A DNA stretch of 20,246 nucleotides from Monoraphidium neglectum (GCF_000611645.1 NW_014012831.1:1-20246), one strand, 5' to 3'. Positions 11,229-20,009 are shown, counted from the first letter of the stretch. Numbers and translations are program-made. Notes: generated from the sequence alone by a model not told the origin.

Positions 11229-11262
<34 letters not shown>

Positions 11263-13060
11263 CGGCGTCATTGGCGGTGGCTGCTGGTGTTCAGCTGCCG
11301 TGCATGCACACTCAGCTGCCGCGTCTGCAGGTTCTGTTGCATGCACCTCAATCACGCCCGGCGCTGAATGCCGGTACCGGGTGATGATAGAGCCGAGCGC
11401 CAGCGGCATTGGCCCAAGGGATGTGCAAAGACGAAACACACTTGGGCGAATATTGCTTTGTTTGTGCGAAACAATCTTTCCCTGTAGTAACCCTCCAAGG
11501 GGCTGGCCGTGCACCACGGCTTGCACTGCGATAGCCATTGGAAAGGAGGCACCGGGCCACCAGGCCGCCACCATGGCCGACGGAAGGTCCATGCGCCGAT
11601 GGCGCTGGATGGGAGCGGTGAAGAGTTTCCTCTTGGGTTATGTTATGTGCGGGGAGCAATCGGGGGCGGGTGTGGAGGGTTGGTCAGAAGCTTTGGATAT
11701 GATCAAACGGCTTAGCACAAATAAGCAGCCACCAAGAGATACAAGGCAGCCCGAGTCCTGCAAGGCTTGCCATTGGCCATGTCACACATTAGACCCCGAC
11801 AAAGATTGGAACTCAACACGGAACTTGGAGTTTTGAATCTATATCCCTCGATCGCCTCACCACTGGCCAGGCATCTTCTTCCAGATCGAGTGTATCCAGC
11901 ACCCGCCAGGGTGCACGGCGCCGGGGAAGCCCCGCCGCTCCACCCATTTGCAGGCTGGACACGAGCACGTCGATCGCCGCAGCCGGCCCCGCCGCGCGCC
12001 GAAAGGCGGTGACGCAACAGCCGACCAGCTCAGGGAACCGCAGGCCTCGGCTTAGGCGGTGTGCAGCATTGATTCGGCTGGCAAACCGCGGCCCCCAGGG
12101 CTGCCCGTCCACCTCCAGTTGCAGGCTGACGTCAAATGGTAAGGGTGTGCCTGGGAACCATGCTGCCACCAGGGCCTTGGGGACCCTCAACAATCCGAGA
12201 TCCCAGTTATACGTTTGGAAATTCTGGCACTGCAATGCACGGGCGTCCACAGCAGGTTTGGTGCGTGGAGTGTGTGTGAATGGGGCCGGTGGAGGTAGGC
12301 AGTCGGGACAGAGTGGCGTTGGTGCGTGCGTGCGCTGCGCTTGGCATTGCTGCAACCAATCCCTGCCTCGTACTGTTCCAATCTTTGCCATAATCTCTGC
12401 CATAATCTCTGCTCCCCTGGCCTCTTGTTGTCTTCGTCCCTGCCCCACAGCATCAATGAAGGAATTTTGAATGCTTGATTCTGGGACTCTCACCGACTGC
12501 CACAGAGCAGCGCCCTCTCCAGCGCCGCCACCATGAGCTGCGGGCTGCGGCGGCTGCAGCGCCGCTCCATAACCCCGCTGCTCAGGCGCCGCTGCGCCGC
12601 TGTTGCGACGCCCGCTTGCGCCCTCTGGCCGCCCCTCCAAATCATCCTCGGACCCGCTGCTCGGCTCGCCGCTGCAATCAGGCGCAAGACCGCTGTCGCA
12701 AACGCCGCCGCCGTCGCCGCTGCTTCTGCCTCCGGTGCCCTGGCTGCCATTGGGCGCCGGCGCCTCCTCCCGCGCCTCGAGTGCGGCGCAGCGGCGGATG
12801 CGTGCGTTGGCAGTCATCGCCGCCCTCCGCCCTGGGCGGGCTCGCGGCTGCGCGGGAGCTGCTGCATCTGCATGCAAGGGGCTCTGTGACGAGGGCTGGG
12901 CAGCGGCCTGGTGCTGGGACCCGACTGCATGGCTGGCGCCGGGCAGCATGTCCACGCGCGAACGCTTGCAATTGTCCGCCGCGCCGCCACTACTGTTGCC
13001 TTTGGCATGGGTGGAAGTTTCCTGCCCGTCATCTATTTCGAGGCTGCGCTTGGAACGCAT
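10243..13060 (-). CDS. Gln-rich putative nuclear regulator with two B3-like domains, copy B
   Basis: Exons on the minus strand: 13060-12494, 12229-11861 and 11631-10243; about 774 residues; all introns phase 0. The start is the ATG of MRSKRSLE, conserved in copy A at the same distance from a TATA-like element. Residues 1-189 are polar, with basic KRSRVD and acidic SGSEDDLEG stretches (nuclear look). Exon 2 has LRVPKALVAAWF, then LPFDVSLQLEVDGQPW, then LRFPELVGCCVTAFRR, resembling a B3 fold (IPK, DG-x-x-W, L-x-x-G, F). Exon 3 opens with a second, weaker version (LPSAMVAAWWPG, VHGQPLGG, LGSIITRY, IEVHA), then Pro, Gln and Arg runs and a conserved helical C-terminus (GCHAFLGMTYRRLRRACN). Known: B3 domains bind DNA in plants and green algae. 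Inferred: DNA-binding regulator. I do not recognise the whole protein. Intron 1 happens to be open in frame. Confidence 0.72.
10931..10993 (-). repeat. Second polyQ/polyR trinucleotide tract, copy B
   Basis: Eight CAG codons followed by CGG and CAG mixtures on the coding strand, giving eight Gln then an Arg/Gln run. It corresponds to the longer tract at 15303-15475 in copy A. Confidence 0.85.
11164..11262 (-). repeat. Trinucleotide tract encoding polyP-polyQ-polyR, copy B
   Basis: On the coding strand this is CCG repeats, then CAG, CGG and CAG/CTG mixtures, giving a Pro run followed by broken Gln, Arg and Leu. The equivalent place in copy A (15652-15743) is a pure CAG run. 11202-11215 and 11229-11242 are a perfect 14-base inverted repeat (GCC versus GGC) around a CTG loop. 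Confidence 0.9.
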
Positions 13061-13120
13061 GGCTACACATGAGGCAACCTCGAACCCGTGATCTGACAAG
13101 GAGGGCCTTCGGGTTTGCGA

Positions 13121-13130
13121 CTCTTTAAAA
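13121..13130 (-). promoter_or_regulatory. TATA-like element, copy B promoter
   Basis: TTTTAAAGAG on the minus strand, 61 bases upstream of the copy B ATG. Copy A has TTTATATACA at the same distance (62 bases). The perfect 15-base match AGATCACGGGTTCGA lies between it and the ATG in both copies. Confidence 0.55.
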
Positions 13131-13176
13131 AGTTGTAGCAGCTTTGTAAGGGGGACTTTCTACCACCACCATTCAT

Positions 13177-13210
13177 CGCGACAAGTGGAGGCAGCGCGCG
13201 CCGAAGAGGT
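13177..13210 (-). promoter_or_regulatory. Conserved upstream block, copy B promoter
   Basis: The block holding GCGACAAGTGG and GGCAGC is well conserved with 17601-17632 upstream of copy A, at about 50 bases upstream of the TATA-like element in each. It contains CAAGTG, an E-box-type hexamer. Conservation may simply reflect the duplication, but sequence between block and TATA has diverged more. Confidence 0.4.
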
Positions 13211-13260
13211 AGCAAAGGTGCAGCATGCTGGGAAGGCGACCCCTTGGGCGCATGGCGCAT

Positions 13261-13864
13261 GGCTTGCTGTTACCGCATGCTCGCAGACTCGCATACCATT
13301 TCCTAGCAAACCCACTGGCCTATGGGCGTGCGTCGATAGCAAGCCATCCCAGCAGACGTCTACTGATCTGTGGGCAGGCGGCAACAGCAAAGCGTCCGCT
13401 GTTGGCCCAAGGCGCTGCCCTTACCGCCGCTGCCCGCCTGGTCGTCTAGGGCCCTAAGGAGCCACCTCTTCAATCAAAGACGAGTGCGAAATGTTTGAGT
13501 TCTTGTGCAAACGACATGTCGCAGCAGTGGAGGCGCCCACAGCAGCAGCAAACATGTGGATTAGGATTAGGATTAGGATTGTTACAGCGTCCCGCGGTGG
13601 CCCGCTCCTGGAGCCATCCAGGCTCTTGGGATTGTACACTGAAGCACCAACGTTGTGTGACTGAGGTTCAGGTGGCTACCGTGCGCCGTTCAAAGCAGGC
13701 GTGCACGAAGGCCCCCAATGTGTGCTGATCCTCACTGCGCGCAAAGGCGCGCATGCGCGCCAGTGAGAGGCCCAACGGCAGCAGAGAGGCGGCTGGCTAG
13801 AGCAGGTAGCTACGGGCTGACTGCCTCCCTAATATAAAGCACGTCAGGCTCTCCGCGTTCTATG
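13261..13864. other. Spacer between the two duplication units
   Basis: About 600 bases with no supported gene and no obvious similarity to the rest of the window. It holds a short GGATTA repeat at 13558-13580 and palindromic GCGCGC-rich sequence near 13737-13762. Confidence 0.5.
13558..13580 (+). repeat. Short (GGATTA)n tandem repeat
   Basis: Almost four perfect units of GGATTA. The unit is close to, but not the same as, TTAGGG-type telomere repeats (A in place of the last G). Confidence 0.8.
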
Positions 13865-14218
13865 TCCCAGCCTGTGTCCCTGCTGACGTGTCGTTTGGCT
13901 GACGTGCAGGACAGCCAATGCAAAGCGATCGCCAACTGGTGCGCCGGCTGCTGCTCTGGCAAGGCAGCAGGCCCGGTAGCGGGCGGCGCGTTAGTTGTAC
14001 TGCTGGGGAGCATCTCATGGGACTTGCGGACCAATAAGCCCTTCCTGCTGCTCCTCCGCACCAGATAATCTGGTGTGCGCCTGCAGCTAGCCCAGACAAC
14101 CAGTGCACATCACTGAGTATCATGCGAGACGGCGCAGTGCCACCTCAGCCTGAATTCCAGCCGCGCGGGTCACCTATTTCCTCTCTCAGTCGCACACCCA
14201 TCAGGTTCTTTCCCTTGT

Positions 14219-14274
<56 letters not shown>

Positions 14275-14641
14275 GCTGCTGCTGCTGCTGGGGCCGCTGC
14301 TGCCGCTTCTGCGGCTGCTGCTACTGCCAATTCTGATATTGCTGGTGTCTTGACAGCCACGCTGTCGGTACTCGTCAAAAGCCACTCGCAGCACACTTTT
14401 GCAATCAGGGTGTATGTGGATAGACAGGCTCACAATCACCTCGAAACCCCGTACGTCACAATGGCTGCCGGACACTTGCGCGAGACAGGCAGCAGGGCAG
14501 CAGCTTCCCCAATCTGCAGCAGTACGGTGAACAAAGAGACCGTTGACCTACCATGCCTCACCACACAAACCGCCGTGATGCCTTCCGGCAACACCCAGCG
14601 ACAGGCGGCCGCCCCGCCGAACTACAATTGTTTCCTGTCGT
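13865..14641 (-). other. 3' flank/UTR of copy A gene, with CAG tract
   Basis: Downstream of the copy A stop codon and homologous to 9395-10242. No supported ORF: the open frames on both strands here are runs of Ala, Ser or Gln from the triplet repeat. No polyadenylation signal was identified. Confidence 0.6.
14220..14292 (-). repeat. (CAG)n tract in 3' flank of copy A
   Basis: About 24 CTG units on the + strand (CAG on the gene's sense strand) with one CCG interruption, then more degenerate units to about 14330. The matching part of copy B, near 9795-9850, has only scattered CTG, so the expansion came after the duplication. Confidence 0.92.
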
Positions 14642-15393
14642 TCACTGCCCCACAGCGCCGCGCGCCACGATCTCGTCCATCCATGCATGAGCCGCCGCCG
14701 CGTTGCCCGCGTTGCAGGCTCGCCGCAGCCGCCGGTACGTCATCCCCAAAAAAGCGTGGCAGCCAGCCGCACCTCGCCTCGCCTCACCCTCGACCGCACA
14801 GCAAACCTCGTCCACGCGCGGGGCGGGCAGGCCCAGCGCCTCGGCAGCGCGCTCAACCTCGAAAAATGCCGAGGTTGCGGCCTCGGCAAGGGCGTCCGGG
14901 GCCGTGGTGAGTGGTGCCGCGATGTCGCGCAGGGCCAGAGCGATCAGCCCCGCAGACACTGCTGCACCAGCGGCGTCACCGCCACCGTTGCCGGCCACGC
15001 CCGGCCCGGCCACAGCAACGGCCGGCTGCTGCGCTCCGCCTCTGCCGGCGTCCCCAGCTGTTGGCCTTACCGCCGGCCCCTCATCCTGCCGGCCCGCCAG
15101 CGGTAGTGGCGACGGCAACCATGCCTCCTCCTCCGTCACGAGCTTCTGCTTCGCGGCCTGCTGCCCCCACTGAGTTGGATGCTCGGCTTCCTCAAGCTCA
15201 GCGCCTGATTGAATTTTGTCCTGGCTGCCGATGACCTTGGTTTCAGAGCCGACGGCAAACTCAAACACAGCTGCTTGCTCCCCTTCAACTTCCTCCCGGA
15301 CGTGCTGCTGCTGTCGCAGCTGCCGCCGCCCCTGCTGCTGCTGCTGCCGCTGCCGCTGCCGCTGCTGCTGCTGCTGCTGCTGCTGCCGTCGCA

Positions 15394-15450
<57 letters not shown>

Positions 15451-15650
15451 TCTGCCGCTGCTTCTGCCGCTGCTTCGGCAGCGGCTGCGAACCCTCTTGC
15501 CCACGTTGAGGTGTAGGCACGTGAGCCTCCTCTTCTGCGCCTGCACCTTGGGCCCTTTCATTGCCCTCCGCGTCCTCCACCTTGAACGCGCCGATGGCAG
15601 CGCCTGGCCGCGCTGCCCCGGGCCCCTCTTGCACCTGCTGGTTGTCACCA

Positions 15651-15743
<93 letters not shown>

Positions 15744-17479
15744 GATGGCGGCGGCGGCGGCGGCGGCGGCGACGGCGATGGCGGCGGCGGCTGCTGGCAA
15801 ACGGGCACCGTGTGCGCGCTCCAAGCTGCCGCGTCTGTGGGTCCTGTTGCGTGCACCTCGATAACGCCCGGGGCCGACAGCCGGAAACGGGTGATGATGG
15901 AGCCGAGCGCCAGCGGCAGTGGTTCAGGAGACGTGCAAAGACAGAACTGTCTGGGGCGATCATTCTGATGTTTGTGCACAACGATCCTCCCCCGCAGCGC
16001 CCCTCCAAGGGGCTGGCCGTGCACGATGACTTGAGCTCTGATAGCAATCGGAAAGGACGCGCCAGACCACCAGGCCGCCACCATGGCTGACGTTAGTCTG
16101 AGGCTGCCGCGCCGAGTGCGCATGGCCGCAGCGGTCATACGGATGTTCTTGGGTCATGTGCGTTGAGCAACCAGCAGATGATGCAGATGATTGGTTAGAA
16201 TACTTTGATATCAAGCGGCTTAGTGCAACTAATCAGCCACAAAGTGCATATAGTTGAATAGTATCCGAGGCAACCCACGCAGGTCCAGCAAGGCTTGCCA
16301 GCGGCTGCAATACCTCGCATATTTGGCGACCCAGACTCTGGTTTGAACATCAGAGACATGGAATTGAGCTTTTCAAAACCAATGCCTCACCACTGGCCAG
16401 GCATCTTCTTCGAGATCGAGCGCATCCAGCGCCCGGGTGGTTGCACGTCGCTTGGGGACCCCCGCTCCCCCTGTTTTCAGACTGGACATGAGCACATCCA
16501 ACGCAGCAGCCGGGCCCGCCGCGCGGCGAAAGGCGGTCATGCGGCAGCCGTCCAGCTCAGGGAACCGCAGTCCTTGTCTTAGGCAGCGAGAGGCATCAAC
16601 GCGGCTGGCGAAGCGCGGCCCCCAGGGCTGCCCGTCCACCTCCAGCTGCAGGCTGACGTCAAATGGTAAGGGTGTGCCTGGGAACCATGCTGCCACCAGG
16701 GCCTTGGGAATCTTCAACTTCCCGCAAGCCCAGTCGTCCACGTTGAAAGCCTGGAACTGAGATGTGCGGGCGTTCACAGCAAGCTTGATGTGAGGCCATC
16801 AGAGGGTTGCGGTTGGGACGAAGCAGCATTGGTGCGCGCGGGCAGCACGCTTGACACCGCGCGGACGTCTCGCCCAAGGCCTCCCTTGAGCAATCTGAAA
16901 GGCTTGATATTGAAAACTCACCGCCGGCCACAAACCAGCACCCTCCCCTGCGCCGTCACCACGTGCTCGGGGCTGCGGCGGCTGCTGCATCGCCGCTCCG
17001 CCTCCCTGCTGCTCCGGCGCCGACGGGCCGCCGCCGCGATGCCTGCCTGCACCCTCCGGCCGCTCCTCCCCATCATCCTCGGACCCGCTGCTGGGCTCGC
17101 CGCTGGCATCAGGCGTGAGGCCGCTGTCGCATGCGCCCCTGCCGCTGCTGTTGCTGCGCCCGGTGCTTCTGCTGCCATCGAGTGCCTCCTCCCGCTCCTC
17201 GAGGGCGGCGCAGCGCCTGATGCGCGCGTTGGCGGCTTGCGCTGCCACCCGCCCCGGGCGGGCCTGCGGCTGCGGGGCAGCTGCTGCATCTGCGTGCAAG
17301 CGGCTCTGTGACGGGGGCTCAGCGGCGGCCTGCTGCTCTGCCTCGGCAGCCTCGCTGACGCTGGGCAGCACATCTGTGCGCGCGCGCTTGCCATGGTCCG
17401 CCGCGCCGCCACTGCTTGCATTAGCATGGTTGGTGTACTCCTGCCCCTCATCAACCTCGAGGCTGCGTTTCGAACGCAT
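14642..17479 (-). CDS. Gln-rich putative nuclear regulator with two B3-like domains, copy A
   Basis: Exons on the minus strand: 17479-16922, 16756-16391 and 16147-14642; about 809 residues; both introns phase 0 (donors GCG|GTGAGT and GTG|GTGAGG; acceptors TCTCAG and CCCAAG). Residues 1-186: basic KRSLE and KRARTD, a RIRRCAALEEREEAL segment shared with copy B, and acidic SGSEDDGEE. Residues 199-272: LKIPKALVAAWFPG, LEVDGQPWGPRF, LRQGLRFPELDGC, LDVLMSS, a B3-like order of conserved positions. Residues 326-410 repeat it weakly (SAMVAAWWSGASFP, VHGQPLGG, ALGSIITRFR, IEVHATG). A polyP stretch and about 30 pure Gln follow, then more Gln-rich sequence, and a conserved helical end (EVERAAEALGLP, CHAFLGMTYRRLRRACN, AHAWMDEIVARG). 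Inferred: transcriptional regulator; the B3 assignment is by pattern only. The upstream neighbour on the same strand is the GH79-like gene, whose stop lies 449 bases before this ATG. Confidence 0.75.
15303..15475 (-). repeat. Interrupted polyQ tract, copy A
   Basis: CAG runs on the coding strand broken by CGG, CGA and AAG codons, giving Gln blocks with Arg and Lys. Part of it shows a (Q-K-Q-R) rhythm near 15430-15475. It lies between the pure polyQ and the helical C-terminus. Confidence 0.9.
15652..15743 (-). repeat. Pure (CAG)30 tract encoding polyQ, copy A
   Basis: About 30 consecutive CAG codons with no CAA interruption on the coding strand, directly after a Pro run encoded by CCG repeats. 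Pure CAG runs of this kind are typically length-unstable. Confidence 0.95.
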
Positions 17480-17540
17480 GGCTGCAGACGAGGAAACGTC
17501 GAACCCGTGATCTAGCACGAAGGGCCTGCGGGCTTGTGAC

Positions 17541-17550
17541 TGTATATAAA
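17541..17550 (-). promoter_or_regulatory. TATA box, copy A promoter
   Basis: TTTATATACA on the minus strand, 62 bases upstream of the copy A ATG. A start about 30 bases downstream would fall near 17511, at the conserved AGATCACGGGTTCGA block (17499-17513), leaving a 5' UTR of about 30 bases. Confidence 0.6.
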
Positions 17551-17600
17551 TTGTATCAGCGCACTGTAACTGTGTCTTAAATTGCACCACAACCGTTCAA

Positions 17601-17632
17601 CACGACAAGTGGCGGCAGCACGCACCAAAGGG
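17601..17632 (-). promoter_or_regulatory. Conserved upstream block, copy A promoter
   Basis: CACGACAAGTGG plus GGCAGCACGCACC, matching 13177-13210 upstream of copy B and similarly placed about 50 bases upstream of the TATA box. Contains the E-box-type CAAGTG. Confidence 0.4.
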
Positions 17633-17927
17633 GCAGCAGGGGTGGCCTTGGAACCCCCACATGATCGCAGACCGTTAGGGACGCATGGCGCAGAGCAGTC
17701 TCTTGGACACGGACCGGCATTGTTCTGCTGCACCTGCCTCACATCAACAGCGCTGCACCTCTGGCATCTGGGCAATCGTTGCTGGTTTATCAACTGTTTG
17801 AGTAAGCCCTGCCTGTGCACTGGTATGATACAAGGGCCCCATTGCTTCCATTCTGCTGTGTGCAGCACGAAGCACCAAAGCCCAATGTCCAAGCTGCGGT
17901 ATGAAGGTGTCCTTTGGTTATGGTTTG
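17633..17927. other. Intergenic: GH79-like gene 3' UTR and copy A promoter
   Basis: About 300 bases between the GH79-like stop (17930-17928) and the copy A promoter. No ORF, RNA gene or clear polyadenylation signal was recognised. Confidence 0.5.
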
Positions 17928-19897
17928 TTACTGCTGTTCCATTGTGAGCAAAGCTCCGCTGGACCCAGGCAGTACAAATGTGTAATCCACGGCGCCATCC
18001 TTGAGACGGGACGCGCTGACCTGGAACACCCCAGGGTCCGATGGCTGCATCTCCCCATCCGAACCTATGGACTGCCCGCCCATCGTCGCCGCGCCCTGCG
18101 CCGACAGCCCCTGCGGTCCCGCCGCCGCCCTGGCCGCGGCCGGGCAGCCGCCCCGCCCGCAGAACCCCGAGCCCTCCGCCAGCGCCGCCAACGCGTCCGC
18201 GCCCGCGCGGCCGGCGGCGCCGCCGCGCGGCAGCAGGAACTGCAGCGCCGCGTCCCCGTACGCCGCGTCCGCGCCGCCGCCCGCCGCGAGCCGCAGGCGC
18301 ACCTTGCAGGCGCCGCCCGCGGGGCCCTTGTTTAAGAGGACGGCCCGCATCTGGTCCGCGGGCGCGCCCGCGGGCGCGTCCCCGGGGGCCGCGAGGGCCC
18401 AGAGCTTCACTTTGTCGCAGCCGGCGCCGGCCTCGGCGGCGGAGACGGGCGCGAGGAACGCGGGGCCGTCCGCGGTCGCGCGGGCGAAGAGGAGGTAGCC
18501 GGCCCACGGCGCCTTGGCCTGCGCGGGCAAGAGGCGTCGGACGGGTCAGTGGAGGGGGTCTGGCGTTTACCCAGTGGGCAGCAAGGGCCGCCCTGCTGCA
18601 GATGTGGGAGGCGGGATGACCAAGCCAACGCACACAATCAGTCGATTGGTGTGTGAGTAGGACAAGCGGCTGCTTTAACAGCAGCGCGCCGGCAAAAATC
18701 AAGGGCCCCGGCGCAGCTGCAGGACCGTCACAGCTGCGACTGCCCTTCCTCCACTTGCCCCCACTCGCACCGCGACCGCGTTCGTTTGCGCGGCGCTTCC
18801 TCGGGGGCAGTTCCATCTACAACCCATCTACAATCCATCGTTCCTTCCCGCATCAAACAATTGTGCCCGCTCAACCCCTCGCGCACACCCAACCGCCCCC
18901 CCCTCACCTCTGGATATGTCTCCCTTTCCCCGTCCGCCCCTTTGCGATAGCGCGTCTCCACAGCCATGTTATAGCACGGCCAGAAGGCGCGGCCCTTGGC
19001 GCCCTGCTGCTGGCCGCCCGGGGGGCTGCCTGCAATGCCCCAATGAAGATGCACGCCAGGGGCGCCTGTGGGGTGGCGGGTCGGTCGGGGGTCTGGATTC
19101 AGCAGGCAGGCAGCAGCAGCCATCGATTGCGCGATGGGAGGGCAAGCGGCGTGCGTGAATCAGGCAGGCAAGCGCAAGGTTGCCCGCTCAGAGACCTGTT
19201 GTTGATTGCGGTGCAGTGTGCCAGCAAGGGCACTGCAAGGACGCCTGTGGGCAGCCCGGGCCCACCCTAGAGCACCTGCCCTTGCCCTGCCGAGTCATTC
19301 CTGATAACCCTCACCTGACGCCGCCATCTCAAACGCGAAGTCCGCAGTCCAGAGCGCCGCCGCGAACGCGTTGCTCATGCCCGGCAGTCCGCAGTGGAAC
19401 ATGGAGTTCGCCTCCGTCACCCGGACTGGCAGGCGGTAGCCGGCCGCGGACTGCAGGGCTTGGTACTCGGCGATCGCCTCTGTGGGGCCAAGCATCGGTC
19501 AAGAATTGGTCATGGCGGGCGTGAGCGAGGGGCACGGCGAGGCCGGGGTTCAGGGTTTCGAAGCAGGATGGTGTGGATAGAGGGCCCTCCTGGAACATGC
19601 CCGCTACTTGAATGCCAGAAGCTGTTGGGAGCGGGAGTACTTGTCTTGACTAGGACTGCTTCCTGCCGGGGCCAAGGTAGTGTGCTTGTTGCAGTCAAGA
19701 AAGCGGGAATGATATATGAAATGGTGCAAATGTGCCTGCCTTCCCATCCAAATCCGATTCCCGAATCCAGCGCTAGCTCACCCCGCATGAGGCCTTCGCT
19801 CAGTAGGTGCTGGGTGGTGAAGCCTTCCTTGAATTTGGGGTACCAATGCACGGCGATCTGGGTGGTGATGGAGGCGCGTGGACGGCATTTCATCATG
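17928..19897 (-). CDS. GH79-like glycoside hydrolase (heparanase/beta-glucuronidase type), 5' partial
   Basis: Minus-strand exons: 19857 (or 19897)-19782, 19479-19315, 19065-18908 and 18518-17928 (stop TAA); donors all GTGAGC or GTGAGG, phases 1, 1, 0. About 215 residues are visible; upstream exons lie off the right edge. Seen in order: QIAVHWYPKFK (barrel strand, as in family VHxYP); YRLPVRVTEANSMFHCGLPG with SNAFAAALWTADFAFEMAASG (the Glu in TEANS sits where clan GH-A retaining enzymes carry the nucleophile); GVHLHWG; then WAGYLLFARATADGPAFL; and a C-terminal beta domain with VLLNKG, ATMGGQSIGSDGE and YTFVLPGSSGALLTME, like the GH79 C-terminal domain. Family members hydrolyse glucuronide or related glycosidic bonds. 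Substrate and secretion cannot be told without the N-terminus. The last exon is very Ala/Gly-rich. Other clan GH-A families are possible. Confidence 0.8.
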
Positions 19898-19914
19898 CTA
19901 GTGGCACATGCTCA

Positions 19915-19967
19915 TATGTGTGTGCGCGCGCACACGCACGCGCGTGCGCGCGTGCGTGTGTGTGTGC

Positions 19968-20009
<42 letters not shown>

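Larger units (their letters stand above)
9395..13260. repeat. Tandem duplication unit, copy B
   Basis: Left unit of a direct duplication whose other copy is at about 13865-17690. The offset is 4419 bases at the start codons and 4399 at the stop codons. Homology by eye covers the promoter (GCGACAAGTGG block), 5' leader, three exons, both introns and the 3' flank (for example the shared ATGCAGGACA/GTGCAGGACA and GCAGCAGGCC segments near 9432 and 13905). Borders are approximate. Confidence 0.8.
13865..17690. repeat. Tandem duplication unit, copy A
   Basis: Right unit of the direct duplication; see the similar exons, introns and flanks of copy B. The protein-coding ends are conserved and the middle of exon 3 (Gln/Pro runs) has diverged strongly, so the duplication is not very recent. 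Confidence 0.8.

Noticed and set aside
13080..13094. GGTTCGA T-loop-like sequence, possible tRNA
   Set aside because: No flanking stem pairing, anticodon arm or acceptor stem; it is part of the conserved leader of the two genes.
13061..13099. N-terminal extension of copy B (MSDHGFEVASC...)
   Set aside because: It needs a TTG start, and the matching part of copy A overlaps the presumed transcription start; the conserved ATG is at MRSKRSLE.
14122..14910. + strand ORF with a long Ala run
   Set aside because: It is the triplet repeat read in another frame, running into the antisense of copy A's C-terminus.
14220..15743. Repeats as a possible CRISPR array
   Set aside because: They are uninterrupted triplet microsatellites without spacers, in a eukaryotic gene.
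15209..16090. Long + strand ORF rich in Leu opposite copy A
   Set aside because: It is the antisense of the CAG repeats (CTG = Leu). The minus strand has conserved domains in two copies.
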